This document shows positions 18,343 through 28,301 of a stretch of 64,000 nt of DNA, one piece after another. Each line of letters opens with the position of its first letter. Position 1 is the stretch's first letter. A program made the translations under genes and the position numbers. The stretch is taken from positions 1,798,001 to 1,862,000 of the forward strand of contig NC_006087.1 of assembly GCF_000007665.1 (NCBI RefSeq), read 5' to 3'. The notes below the pieces were generated by a model, which saw only the letters and a list, made by a program, of their open reading frames with translations, was not told the origin of the DNA and ran no database searches. This stretch comes from Leifsonia xyli subsp. xyli str. CTCB07 (lineage in GTDB: Bacteria > Actinomycetota > Actinomycetes > Actinomycetales > Microbacteriaceae).

Positions 18343-19290
18343 TCAGTCCGAGAGGACCCGGGCGCCGTGAACCGGGCCGGTCGCCCGGACCACTCGCACG
18401 CGGGCCGCGCTGAGCGCGATCTGCACGTCCAGCGCGTTGTCGAGATCCGCGGCGAGGAAGGCGACAGTGGGACCGGAACCCGACACGATCCCCGCGAGAG
18501 CGCCGTTCAGCTCGCCGAGTTCGAGCACCTCGGCGATGGACGGAGCCAGGTGGATGGCCGGGGCCTGCAAGTCGTTCGACAGCACCTCCGCGAGCATCGC
18601 CGCATCCCCCGCGCGAAGCGCCTGCAGCACCCCGGCGTCGACGCCGGGTGCGCGCTGCGCGGGCGGGATCTCACTCGCGTGCCGCTCACGGTGCCGATCG
18701 AGCTCGCTGTAGACAGTCGGTGTGCTGAGCTGGCCCTCCGCGAACGCGAGCACCCAGTGGAACTGGCCGGTCGCCAGCGCCGGGCTCAGCCGGTCACCGC
18801 GACCGGTGCCGATCGCGGTGCCGCCCACGAGCGCGAACGGGACATCCGCGCCGAGCCGCGCAGCCAGCGCGAGCAGCTCCTCCCGTCCGAGCTCGGTGCC
18901 CCACAGCGCATCACAGGCGACGAGAGTGGCCGCGGCGTCCGCCGAACCGCCGCCCATCCCCCCGGCGATCGGGACGCGCTTGTCGATCTCCAGGCGCACG
19001 CCACCAGTGAACCCGGTGCGCTTGGCGAGCAGTTTCGCGGCCTTGACAGCCAGATTCGTGCCGTCCGTCGGGAGCGCCGACGTGTCGACGCTGCCGCCGG
19101 CGAAGGTCACCGAGATGTCATCGGCGGGATACGCGCGCACATCCTCGTAGAGCGAGAGCGCCTGATAGGCGGTCGCGACATCGTGGTAGCCATCGTGGCG
19201 GAGCGGGCCGACGCGCATGAAGACATTGACCTTGCCGGGTGCGCGAACATGCACCGCATCCACATCCCACCGGGCGCCCACGTCGACCAT
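18343..19290 (-). CDS. ispE: 4-diphosphocytidyl-2-C-methyl-D-erythritol kinase
   Basis: 315 residues. A GHMP kinase of the MEP isoprenoid pathway that phosphorylates CDP-methylerythritol. The N-terminal [20 protein letters not shown] binds substrate; the ATP loop is [39 protein letters not shown] and [14 protein letters not shown] complete the set of motifs. Last gene of the metG-tatD-rsmA-ispE string; a gap of 58 bp separates it from rsmA. The longer ATG at 19290 adds a dozen residues before the conserved core and is the only good start. Confidence 0.96.
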   Translation of the reverse strand: MVDVGARWDVDAVHVRAPGKVNVFMRVGPLRHDGYHDVATAYQALSLYEDVRAYPADDISVTFAGGSVDTSALPTDGTNLAVKAAKLLAKRTGFTGGVRLEIDKRVPIAGGMGGGSADAAATLVACDALWGTELGREELLALAARLGADVPFALVGGTAIGTGRGDRLSPALATGQFHWVLAFAEGQLSTPTVYSELDRHRERHASEIPPAQRAPGVDAGVLQALRAGDAAMLAEVLSNDLQAPAIHLAPSIAEVLELGELNGALAGIVSGSGPTVAFLAADLDNALDVQIALSAARVRVVRATGPVHGARVLSD

Positions 19291-19348
19291 GACTCAAACC
19301 TACACAGCTTCTCAGGGAGGCGAGGACGCCCCCGTGCTGGCGAGGGCC

Positions 19349-20191
19349 TCAGCGCGCAGCGAGCCGCACGAAGTCGGCGAGGGTGAGCTGTTCGCCGCGG
19401 CGTCTCGGGGCGACCCCGGCCGCCTCCAGCGCCGCGCCGGCTGCGGCAGGGTCGCCGTAGACGGGGGCGAGGGACTGGCGGAGGGTCTTCCTGCGCTGCT
19501 GGAACGCGGCGTCCACCAGGGCGAACGTCCGCTTCCGCAGCTCGTCGTCGCCCGGTTCGGTCGCGTGGCGCTCGAAACCGACCAGGATGGAGTCGACATT
19601 CGGAACCGGCCAGAAGATCTGCCGGCTGACCGTGCCCGCGGTGCGCCAGACGCCGTACCACGCGGCTTTGACGCTCGGGGCGCCGTAGACCTTCGAGCCC
19701 GGCCCGGCCGCGATACGCTGACCCACCTCCGCCTGAACCATGACGACACCGGAGCGCAGCGACGGGACACGCTCCAGCAGGTGCAGCAGCACGGGCACCG
19801 AGACGTTGTACGGGAGATTCGCGACGAGCCGGCCGGGCCGCTCCGGCAGCTCCGTCACCGCGAGCGCGTCGCTGTGGACGACGGTCAGCCGGCCCGCGGC
19901 CTCCGGCGCGAGCTGCGCGACGGTGAGCGGGAGCCGCTCGGCCAGGCGGCCATCGATCTCGACGGCGACGACGCGCGCTCCGGCCTCCAGGAGGCCGAGG
20001 GTGAGGGAGCCGAGGCCGGGCCCCACCTCGACCACGACCTCCCCCGCCTCGACGCCGGCGACGCGGACGATGCGGCGGACTGTGTTGGCATCGATGACGA
20101 AGTTCTGCCCGAGCCTCTTCGTCGGCGCCACACCGATCAGCTCGGCCAGGTCGCGGATCTCGGCGGGTCCGAGCAGTCGCAGCTCGTTCAC
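19349..20191 (-). CDS. rsmA: 16S rRNA (adenine1518/1519-N6)-dimethyltransferase
   Basis: 280 residues. It dimethylates two adjacent adenines near the 3' end of 16S rRNA. Motifs: [15 protein letters not shown], the SAM loop [20 protein letters not shown], the acidic [14 protein letters not shown] and the catalytic [16 protein letters not shown] (NLPY). The GTG start overlaps the tatD stop (GTGA at 20188-20191). Intact and of normal length. Confidence 0.97.
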   Translation of the reverse strand: MNELRLLGPAEIRDLAELIGVAPTKRLGQNFVIDANTVRRIVRVAGVEAGEVVVEVGPGLGSLTLGLLEAGARVVAVEIDGRLAERLPLTVAQLAPEAAGRLTVVHSDALAVTELPERPGRLVANLPYNVSVPVLLHLLERVPSLRSGVVMVQAEVGQRIAAGPGSKVYGAPSVKAAWYGVWRTAGTVSRQIFWPVPNVDSILVGFERHATEPGDDELRKRTFALVDAAFQQRRKTLRQSLAPVYGDPAAAGAALEAAGVAPRRRGEQLTLADFVRLAAR

Positions 20192-21129
20192 GCGATGATC
20201 CCGATGGGCGTAGCGGGCGGCGGCGCGACCGGATCGCTGTCCCAGCGGCCGTAAACGAGCTCGGTGTTCGAGGCGATCTGGGCCGCGACCGTGGCGGTGT
20301 CGGCGCCGATCGTCTCCGCCATCGCGCGCACGGTGTGCGGGATGAGGTAGGGCGCGTTCGGCCGGCCGCGGAACGGCGCCGGCGTGAGATAGGGGGCGTC
20401 CGTCTCCACCATGATCAAATCCCGCGGAGCCGCGCGCAGAGCCGTGCGCAGATTCGGCGCGTTCTTGAACGTGACCGTGCCCGAGAAAGACATGTACCAG
20501 CCGTTCTCGGCGCAGAGGTTCGCGAGCTCGGCGTCCCCCGAGAAACAGTGGAAGACCGTGCGAGCGGGCGCACCGACACGTTTCAGGGTCGCGACGACGG
20601 CAGCGTGCGCGTCCCGGTCGTGGATCTGGAGGGCGAGGCCGTTCTGCTTGGCGATCTCGATGTGCGCCTCGAAGGCGGCGACCTGCGCGTCCCGGAGCGA
20701 GCCCGCCTCGGTGCGGAAGAAGTCGAGGCCCGTCTCCCCGACCGCCCGCACCCGCGGGCGGGTCGCGAGCTCCGCGATCGCGGCGAGGGCGTCGTCCAGC
20801 TCACCGCGCTCCGCGTAGTCGGGGGCGTCGTTGGGGTGGAGGGCGACAGCGGCGAGCATCCGGGGCTCGACGGCGGCCGTCTCGGCGGACCAGCGCGAGG
20901 TCTCCACATCCGTCCCGACCTGCACGACCCCGCGGACGCCGACGCTCGAGGCCCGGTCGAGGTGCTCGCGGTAGTCCAGCGGCTCCGTCCCGTCTGCGCC
21001 AGAGACGATCTCCAGGTGCGTGTGGTTGTCGTAGACCGGGACGACCAGCGCCTCGGGGAGCGGAGGGTAGGTGCTGCGGTCAGGGCCGTCGGCCGGGCCC
21101 CTCGGCCGGAGGAACGCCGGATCCGTCAT
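20188..21129 (-). CDS. tatD: TatD family metal-dependent DNase/hydrolase
   Basis: 313 residues, some 40 longer than the usual TatD because of a Pro-rich N-terminal extension. Metal ligands are visible: DNHTHLE (HxH), [10 protein letters not shown] (Glu), [11 protein letters not shown] and [11 protein letters not shown] (His), and [11 protein letters not shown] (Asp). Members act as 3'-5' exonucleases in DNA and RNA turnover. It overlaps metG (ATGA) and rsmA (GTGA), a conserved actinobacterial operon. Confidence 0.94.
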   Translation of the reverse strand: MTDPAFLRPRGPADGPDRSTYPPLPEALVVPVYDNHTHLEIVSGADGTEPLDYREHLDRASSVGVRGVVQVGTDVETSRWSAETAAVEPRMLAAVALHPNDAPDYAERGELDDALAAIAELATRPRVRAVGETGLDFFRTEAGSLRDAQVAAFEAHIEIAKQNGLALQIHDRDAHAAVVATLKRVGAPARTVFHCFSGDAELANLCAENGWYMSFSGTVTFKNAPNLRTALRAAPRDLIMVETDAPYLTPAPFRGRPNAPYLIPHTVRAMAETIGADTATVAAQIASNTELVYGRWDSDPVAPPPATPIGIIA

Positions 21130-22715
21130 GCTCCCAGCGCCGTGTCCGTCTCGATGCGGGGGAACAGCGCCTCAAGGCCGTTGACCGCGGTGCCGGCGGG
21201 GACCTGTCCCCAGTCCCCTGCGCTGCGGAGCCGTTGCGCATCCAGGCCGCCCAGCTCGCCCTCCACACCCAGCGCGGTCCACAGTGCCGCCGTCGCCTTC
21301 GGAATGACCGGCGAGAGCAGCACGGCGAGCGCGCGCAGGCCCTCCACCGCCGTGTAGAGCACGGTCTGGAGCCGCTCGCGCTTCGCCTCGTCCTTGGCGA
21401 GCGCCCACGGCTCCTGCTCGGTGATGTACCCGTTGAGCTGGTCGACGATCGTCCAGACAGCGGCGATGCCATCGTGGATGGCGAGGCGCGCCATCGCGGC
21501 ATCGGCGTCAGCGGCGGCCTGCGCGACGACGCGCTGAACCTCGAGATCGGCCTCCCGGAACTCGCCGGCGGCCGGGACCTCGCCACCGAAATAGCGCATG
21601 ACCATCGCGACGACGCGCGAGGCGAGGTTGCCGAAGCCGTTGGCCAGCTCGGCCTGGTAACGGGCCGACAGGTCCTCCCAGCTGAACGAGCCGTCCTGAC
21701 CGAAGTTGATGGCACGCAGGAAGTAGTAGCGGAACGCGTCCGAGCCGAAGGTGTCCGTGATCTGCGTCGGCGCGATGCCGGTCAGCTTCGACTTCGACAT
21801 CTTCTCGCCGCCGACGAGCAGCCAGCCGTGCCCGAACACGCGGTGCGGCACCTCCAGACCCGCCGCGAGCAGCATCGCCGGCCAGATGACGGCGTGGAAG
21901 CGCAGGATATCCTTGCCGACCAGGTGCGTCGCCGGCCAGCGCCGCTCGAACGCCTCCTCGTCTTGCCCGTAGCCAACCGCAGTGATGTAGTTGAGCAACG
22001 CATCGAACCACACATAGACGACGTGGGACTCGTCCCACGGCACCTTGATGCCCCAGTCGAAGCTCGACCGCGAGATGGACAGGTCGGACAGTCCCTGCCG
22101 CACGAAGCTGACCACCTCATTGCGGGCCGACTCCGGCTGCACGAAGTCCGGCCGCTCCTCATAGAGCGCCAGCAGCTTCTCGGCGAAGTCGCTCATCCGG
22201 AAGAAGTAGTTCTTCTCCTGCAGCAGTTCCAGCGGCTTCGAGTGGATGGCGCAGACTTTCTGGTCCGCATACTCCCCCGTGCCGTCGACGATCTCGCTCT
22301 GCGGCTTGAACTCCTCGCAACCGACGCAGTAGAGCGCCTCGTACTCACCGGCGTAGATGAAGCCGTCGTCGTAGAGCTTCTGCAAGAACTTCTGCACGTT
22401 CTTCTCGTGCCGTTCGTCGGTGGTGCGGATGAAATCGTCATTCGCGATGTCCACGGTCGTCAGCAGAGGCAGCCACTCGTCCCGGACCAGCCGGTCGGCC
22501 CACTCCTTCGGCGTGGTCCCGTTCGCGGTCGCGGTGCGCAGGATCTTCTGCCCGTGCTCATCGGTCCCCGTCAGCAGCCAGGTGTCGTCGCCCGCCTGGC
22601 GGCGCCAGCGCGCGAGCACGTCCGCGGCGACCTCCGTGTAGGCGTGCCCGATGTGCGGGACATCGTTCACGTAGAAGATCGGCGTGGTGATGTAGAACGA
22701 AGAGCCGTCGGACAT
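21126..22715 (-). CDS. metG: Methionyl-tRNA synthetase
   Basis: 529 residues from the ATG at 22715 (MSDGSSFYITTPIFYVNDVP); the in-frame ATG 26 codons upstream would add only a low-complexity Arg/Gly stretch. The class I signatures are HIGHAYTEVAADVLARW (HIGH) and KMSKSKLTGI (KMSKS). Cysteines at YCVGCEEF mark the connective peptide; no C-terminal tRNA-binding domain is present. AGGA lies 9 nt upstream. First gene of the metG-tatD-rsmA-ispE operon. Confidence 0.97.
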   Translation of the reverse strand: MSDGSSFYITTPIFYVNDVPHIGHAYTEVAADVLARWRRQAGDDTWLLTGTDEHGQKILRTATANGTTPKEWADRLVRDEWLPLLTTVDIANDDFIRTTDERHEKNVQKFLQKLYDDGFIYAGEYEALYCVGCEEFKPQSEIVDGTGEYADQKVCAIHSKPLELLQEKNYFFRMSDFAEKLLALYEERPDFVQPESARNEVVSFVRQGLSDLSISRSSFDWGIKVPWDESHVVYVWFDALLNYITAVGYGQDEEAFERRWPATHLVGKDILRFHAVIWPAMLLAAGLEVPHRVFGHGWLLVGGEKMSKSKLTGIAPTQITDTFGSDAFRYYFLRAINFGQDGSFSWEDLSARYQAELANGFGNLASRVVAMVMRYFGGEVPAAGEFREADLEVQRVVAQAAADADAAMARLAIHDGIAAVWTIVDQLNGYITEQEPWALAKDEAKRERLQTVLYTAVEGLRALAVLLSPVIPKATAALWTALGVEGELGGLDAQRLRSAGDWGQVPAGTAVNGLEALFPRIETDTALGA

Positions 22716-22919
22716 GCTGACTATCCTACGGTCGCCCCGCCCCCTACCATCCCGGCCCCTGTCGCCCCGGCCATCGCTTCCTCGCTCATTCACGGGACAC
22801 GCCGGGAGCGGGCAAACGTCCGGCAGGATTCGGCGACGATTCGAATCGGCCCGGTCGTCAGGTCTCGACGCCAGCGCTCACTCGGCGCGCCGTGGGCGGA
22901 GCGCGCAGAAGCTCCGCTT

Positions 22920-23846
22920 TCAGTCTGTCTCCGATTCCAGCACGCTCTGCCAATACACGGTCACGGAGCCATTCGGCCCGGGGATCTCCGATGAGCCTTC
23001 CACGGGAGTGGTGGACGTGGTGGTCGGGATCGTCACAATCCCCTGTGCGATGTGCGCATTCGCAAAGATGTAGTTGTAGCCCCAAATGTCGACGGAAACC
23101 CTCACATTATTCTCCCTGTCCGGGTACAGGTAGAAGAAGTATGGGGGTGTCGACAACCAGATCGGGCTCCCGCGCCGCACTTGAGAAGCCTCCGCGGCAT
23201 AGCGTCCGAAAAGCCAGTAGGGAGAGATCGTCCCAGAACCCCAGATATTCTGCTTGAAGTCACCCCTGATCGAGCCATAGATCTTCGCAGGGTCGTCGTC
23301 CGAATTCGTCAGCGTGACACCGTACAGTCCGACCCGGGACCAGTGTGCGAGCTTGAGATAGGCCACCTCGACGAAGCGGCCATCGTCACCGTTGATTTTG
23401 ACCTTGTTGAATCCATAGGGCGCGTTCGATGTGTCGATCGTTCCGTACGCGATATGCGTGTCGGAGATGAAGACCGGTTGCCAGTTTTCCCACAGGTCTA
23501 CCTTGATCGTGGCGCTCACGTCTTGCACGCCATTCGAGGTGAAGGGCACCTGGTCGTATTGCAAGGCGACCGCGTTGTATTCGGACGCGGAGAACCGCGT
23601 CGAGGTCGCCCCGGAGCGGTTCCCGGCGACGGTGACGCTCCCGTAGAGATCCACCTTGCTCTCGGACCCCGAGTGCGGCACATGGAGGTGACCCACGTAG
23701 ACGAGAGGTCTCGACACGGTCGCATGCCGGTCCGTCGGTGCGGCGTGCGCTGCGGAACCGGTAGCCGTGGTCGACGCCGTGACGAGCGCGGCTACGAGCG
23801 CGACGCGGGCGATTCCCTTCGGGAGGACGCTGAAAAACGAGAGCAC
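22920..23846 (-). CDS. Secreted protein of unknown function
   Basis: 308 residues from the GTG at 23846, which has AGGAG just upstream and starts VLSFFSVLPKGIARVALVAA, a Sec signal peptide with a likely cut after GSAAHA. The mature part is beta-rich, with many Tyr, Trp, Asn and Asp (YNAVALQYDQVPF, DLWENWQPVFISDTHIAYG, YPDRENNVRVSVDIWGYNYI), and has no cysteine. I do not recognise a family. The coding strand is less GC-rich than its neighbours, and the gene sits beside the broken secreted subtilase, so the pair may be a horizontally acquired secretion islet. Divergent promoters lie in 23847-24185. Confidence 0.7.
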   Translation of the reverse strand: MLSFFSVLPKGIARVALVAALVTASTTATGSAAHAAPTDRHATVSRPLVYVGHLHVPHSGSESKVDLYGSVTVAGNRSGATSTRFSASEYNAVALQYDQVPFTSNGVQDVSATIKVDLWENWQPVFISDTHIAYGTIDTSNAPYGFNKVKINGDDGRFVEVAYLKLAHWSRVGLYGVTLTNSDDDPAKIYGSIRGDFKQNIWGSGTISPYWLFGRYAAEASQVRRGSPIWLSTPPYFFYLYPDRENNVRVSVDIWGYNYIFANAHIAQGIVTIPTTTSTTPVEGSSEIPGPNGSVTVYWQSVLESETD

Positions 23847-24185
23847 ATCATCTCCTGGATTCTCTGAGCGGCCCAGCCGGGTCTGGCGCTCCGCGGTGCG
23901 CTCGGGGGCTCTCACTGGGGCGGGCTCTCGAACGCGGATCGGTCAAGCCTGAGCCACGCGCGCGGATCCGAGTGCCGGACGAGGGGATGATGAGTGACGG
24001 TCCCGTACCGCTGTGGCCTTCGCATCGTTGGCGTCCGGGGCGGGGCTGCCGGCGATTCGCCAGCGCCGCGATCGCACAAAAAAGCATGCAAATAATGACT
24101 GGCCATTGAGATAATTCATGTAATACCACCTCCGGATCGTGCTGCTATACGGCAGCACGATCGACACGAGAGGTAAATCCCCCAA
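23847..24185. promoter_or_regulatory. Divergent intergenic region with A/T-rich patch and perfect hairpin before the subtilase
   Basis: 339 bp between two divergent secreted-protein genes. At 24070-24125 the DNA is unusually A/T-rich (an A6 run at 24077-24082), as expected for promoters. A perfect inverted repeat, GATCGTGCTGC at 24135-24145 and its complement at 24152-24162 around the loop TATACG, lies 24 bp before the subtilase ATG. It could be an operator or an RNA hairpin in the leader. No -35/-10 pair could be assigned confidently. Confidence 0.5.
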
Positions 24186-27100
24186 ATGCGAAGATGTCTC
24201 CTTCATTTTCTTGTTGTGGCGTCGGTGACGGCGCCCGTTTTAGCCACCGGACTCGTAGCCCCGGCCGCGGTCGCGGCAGATGCGCATCAGTACAAGGTTA
24301 CTCCCGTGGCTCCCGTCGGCCAGCGAGTCAAGGGCGCGAAGTCCAAATCAGGTCAGCTTGCGCAGAGCGATGGAGCGATTGTGAATCTCACCGACGCTGC
24401 GGTCATCCCGGCGATGGTCAAAGTCGACGTGGACCCGGTGGCTTCCTACACCGGTGGCGTGAAGGGACTCGCCGCGACGAGCCCGGAGATCACAGGGAAG
24501 AAGCTTTCCCTCTCAGACCCAGCGGTCAAGGCGTATCTCAGATACGTCGATGAGAAGATCGCGGCCGCGACGGCCGCGATCCACAAGGCGATACCATCGG
24601 TGTCCATTTTGTCCACCTATAGGGTCGCGTACGGCGGCCTTGTCGTCAAAGTTCCCGCGCGTGACGCGAAGGCACTGCTCTCGGTGCCGGGGGTCGCTGC
24701 GGTGCAGAACAATGCACTGCAAAGCTGCCCACAGCGATGACGGATGCCCCCGCACCGTCCGGGCCCTCCGGCGCGGGGGCCAACGCACCCGTACCTCCCG
24801 GGCCCTCCCGTGCGGCAACGAGCGCGCGACTGGCCACGGGCAAAGAATCGCAGCTCAGCGACGAATCCTCCACCTTCATCGGTGCCGCTGCCGCGTGGCC
24901 CTCTCTCGGCGGACGCGATAGGGCCGGCGCCGGGGTGATCGTGGGCGACATCGACACGGGTATCTGGCCCGAGAATCCGATGCTCGCCGACCGCGGGCTT
25001 CCCGCGCCGGCCGGCGGTCCCTGGAAGTGCGAATTCGGCGACGGCGGCGATGCGGCGTTCTCGTGCAACCACAAACTGGTGGGGGGCGTACGCCTTCCTC
25101 GACGGCTACCGTACGATGTACCCGGTCGGGGCGCAGGATTACTGTTCGGCGACCGCATGCTCCGCACGCGATTCGGAGGGCCACGGCACCCACACGACGA
25201 CGACCGCCGTCGGCGACTATGTCCAGGACGCCCCGCTGCTCGGCACAAATCGGGGACCGGTGAGTGGCGTCGCTCCCGGCGCTTCGGTCATCGCTTACCG
25301 GGCACTCGGTCCGAACGGTGGTATCGCCTCTGACATTGTGGCCGCTGTGCAGCAGGCCATCCTCGATGGCGTCGACGTCATCAACTATTCCGTGGGCGGC
25401 GACAACACGACGTATCTGAGCCCCGTCGGCCTTGCCTTCCTCGATGCGTATGCGGCAGGCATATCCGTGAACGCCGCTGCTGGCAACTCGGGACCGGATG
25501 CGTCGACTGTCGGCAACATGAGTCCGTGGATGACGAGCGTCGGAGCGTCGACCCTGGACAAAAAGGTACACCTCGACGGTGACCCTGACCGCTGCCGACG
25601 GCGCCTCTTACCACAAGGCGGGTGTGACGCTCACGCAGGGTGTCACGCCGAGTCCGGTAGTTCTGGCCTCCGCGGTTTCGGGCTATGAGGGGGGCGCAGA
25701 ATGCACCGCCCCCTTCGCCGCGGGGACGCTGACGGGCAAAGTCGTCGCCTGCGAAAGAGGCGAGAACGACCGGGAGGACAAGGGCGCGAACGCCCTGCAG
25801 GGCGGTGCGGCCGAGATGATCCTCTACAACCCGGTCACCAGCGATACGGAAGCCGACAGCCAGCCGCTCCCCGCGATCCACCTCGATGGGCCGAACGACG
25901 ACCTGGTCTCCTTCCTCAAGGCGCACCCCGATGGTTCGGCCGCCGGGGTGTTCCAGCGCGGGGCGGGATCGATCCGCGCGAACAGGGCGCTGTCGCCGAC
26001 GCTCACGATCAGCGAGACGGCCGCGAAGTTCGCCACCGGTTTGACCGATCGGCTCAGCCGCATCAACCTGAACCTCCCGAGCGTCTCCGTCGACCCGCTC
26101 CCCGGTGCGGCCGTGGTCAAGCGCACCGTGACGAATGTGACGAGTTCGCGGCAGTCTTTCGCGGTGACGACACGTGGCGGAAACGGCCTCTCCATCGGGG
26201 TGTACCCGTCGTGGTTCTCGCTCAGCGCGGGAAAGAGCCGCGAACTGACGGTGACGCTCAACGGCCTGGAGGCCAAGAACGGCTGGCACGAGGGCCAGAT
26301 CACGATCACGCCTTACGGGAGAGGAACGCCGGTCGTGCTTCCGGTGGCCGCCAACAAAGGCGACGCGGCGATCGCCTTGACCCAGAGCTGCGCTCCGGCG
26401 GAGATCGAGTTCGGCGCGACAACGACCTGCACCGTCTCGGCGAAAAACCAGATGCCGGTCGATGTGGATTCCCACGTCAAAACCTTCGCGAGTCCGTTCC
26501 TCCCGCTGAACAACGTCACCGCCCCGGCGAAGCGATCCTTCATGGGAGCCGATTGGAGTGGGACGCTCTCCGGTGCCAAGCCTGCGACGATTGACTCCTT
26601 CGCACCCGAAACCCTGAGCGAATGGCCGGGAGACTTCGACAGTCTCGCGAGCTACGGCGCACCGCCAAAGCCCGACTACGGGGACGGCGGTGGCTGGAAC
26701 TATACCGTCCCCGCCTTCAAATACGGTGGAGAGACCTACACCTCACTTAATGTGATGAGCGACGATTATATCATCGTGGGATATCTGGATAAGGATTTCA
26801 TACCGCCCCAGTACCCCAGTGACATCAACGGCAAAGCGCCGAACAACGCGATTGCGGCGTTCTGGACAGATATGGACCCGTCATCGCCTCGGCTCGCTGA
26901 GAACGCAGGTATCCGCATCGCAATACTTACAAACAACAGAACTGACGTCTCGTGGCTCATCATGGAGTGGGACAGAATACCGACCGCCGACGAGACGGGC
27001 GCGAACACCTTCCAATTGTGGCTGCGTCTCGGCGACACCGAAGGGCAAAGGGTGTTCTACCAGGGGAAGCCGCAGGCCAACGCCACCGGCGGATCGTTCA

Positions 27101-27363
27101 CCGTCGCGGAGAACCGCGACGGCACGAGCGGGAAGGCCGTCGATGTCGTTGACCCGGCGTTGACTTACGCGATCCACACCAGTCCTCCGCAGGCCGGCGG
27201 CGCTGTCACCTTCGACTACACGCTGCGCGGGTTCTTCCCCGGCACCTGGCCGACGCTCGCAACGCTGCCGTCCTCTGCGCTCAACACCTATCCGGGGGTG
27301 CAGACCAAAATAACCGTGAGCCCCTGGTGGGCGCGCGACATTCCGAGAAGAAGGCCGTTCTAG
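24186..27363 (+). pseudogene. Secreted subtilisin-like serine protease (S8), frameshifted three times and lacking the catalytic serine
   Basis: A large secreted subtilase with PA domain. The signal peptide MRRCLLHFLVVASVTAPVLA and an inhibitor-like propeptide run to about 24722, where the frame shifts. The catalytic Asp (VIVGDIDTGIWPENP) follows, a second shift sits in the G-run at 25079-25086, then the catalytic His (SEGHGTHTTTTAVGD), and a third shift sits in the A-run at about 25559-25564. The PA-domain region reads SQPLPAIHLDGPNDDLVSF. At about 25955-25965 the frame passes from GVFQ straight to GAGSIRANRALSP: the segment that should carry the GTSM(S/A)APH serine motif is deleted. A beta-sandwich C-terminal domain (SVSVDPLPGAAVVKRTVTNV) and another extracellular domain follow to the TAG at 27361. 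No active protease can result. Confidence 0.92.
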
Positions 27364-27456
27364 CCGATGAGGCCGTCTCATCGATCTAAAACCGTTCTCA
27401 CTCGATTAAGGGGTACAGGCTGGCCCTCCACCCCGGCAGCCTCCGCGAAAGCAGGG

Positions 27457-28275
27457 TCAGGGTTTGCGGGGAAGAGCGGCCTGGTAGAGGTCGCGACGGC
27501 CGAGGCCGGTGGCCTCGGCGACCTCGGCGGCGGCGTCTTTGAGGCGCATCCCGCCGGCGACCAGGGCGAGCACCTGTGCGAGCGCGGCCTCCGGGTCCGC
27601 CAGGGAGGCGGGCGCCCCGGCGACGACCACCGCGATCTCGCCGCGGACCCCCTCATGAGCCCACTCCGCCAGCTCGCCGAGCGTGCCGCGACGCACCTCT
27701 TCGTAGAGTTTCGTCAGTTCGCGGCAGACGACCGCACGCCGATCGGGTCCGAAGCCGATCGCCATACCGGTGAGAGAAGCGGCGAGCCGGTTGGGCGACT
27801 CGAAGAACACCATCGTCCGCGATTCGGCCGCCAGCGCGCGAAAGGCGGCGGCCCGCTCCCCCGGCTTCCGCGGCGGGAAGCCCTCGAAGGCGAAGCGGTC
27901 GGTCGGCAACCCGGAGACGGCGAGCGCGGTCAGCACGGCCGAGGGGCCGGGAAGGGCGGTCACGGCGACGCCCGCCGCCACAGCGGCGGAGACGAGCGGG
28001 AAACCGGGGTCGGAGACGGTCGGCGTCCCCGCGTCGGAGAGGACGACGACGTCCCGGTCCCGCGCCAGCTCGACCAGTTCGGCTGCCCGGTCGCGCTCGT
28101 TGTGCTCGTGAAGCGGGACGAGGCGCGGACGGCCCGTGACGCCGAGCCCGGCGAGGAGGCGCTGGGCGACACGGGTGTCCTCGGCGGCGACGATGGTGGC
28201 GGCGGCGAGGGTCTCGACCAGGCGAACCGAGGCGTCGCCGAGATTGCCGATCGGGGTCGCAGCGAGGATGATCAT
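27457..28275 (-). CDS. rsmI: 16S rRNA (cytidine1402-2'-O)-methyltransferase
   Basis: 272 residues from the ATG at 28275 (MIILAATPIGNLGD), the conserved start; open frame upstream is not coding. It methylates the ribose of C1402 in 16S rRNA. Motifs of the tetrapyrrole-methylase fold: ATPIGNLGDASVRL, VAAEDTRVAQRLLAGLG, VVLSDAGTPTVSDPG and VTALPGPSAVLTALAVSGLP. It is divergent from pmt, with only 26 bp between the two starts, so the promoters must be very compact or overlap the coding sequence. Confidence 0.95.
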   Translation of the reverse strand: MIILAATPIGNLGDASVRLVETLAAATIVAAEDTRVAQRLLAGLGVTGRPRLVPLHEHNERDRAAELVELARDRDVVVLSDAGTPTVSDPGFPLVSAAVAAGVAVTALPGPSAVLTALAVSGLPTDRFAFEGFPPRKPGERAAAFRALAAESRTMVFFESPNRLAASLTGMAIGFGPDRRAVVCRELTKLYEEVRRGTLGELAEWAHEGVRGEIAVVVAGAPASLADPEAALAQVLALVAGGMRLKDAAAEVAEATGLGRRDLYQAALPRKP

Positions 28276-28301
28276 AAGGTTCAGTCTGTCAGGATGAGGC
28301 G

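Noticed and set aside
22838..22849. CGATTCGAATCG palindrome downstream of the secreted protein gene
   Set aside because: Short 12-bp palindrome without partner or position relative to a promoter; likely chance.
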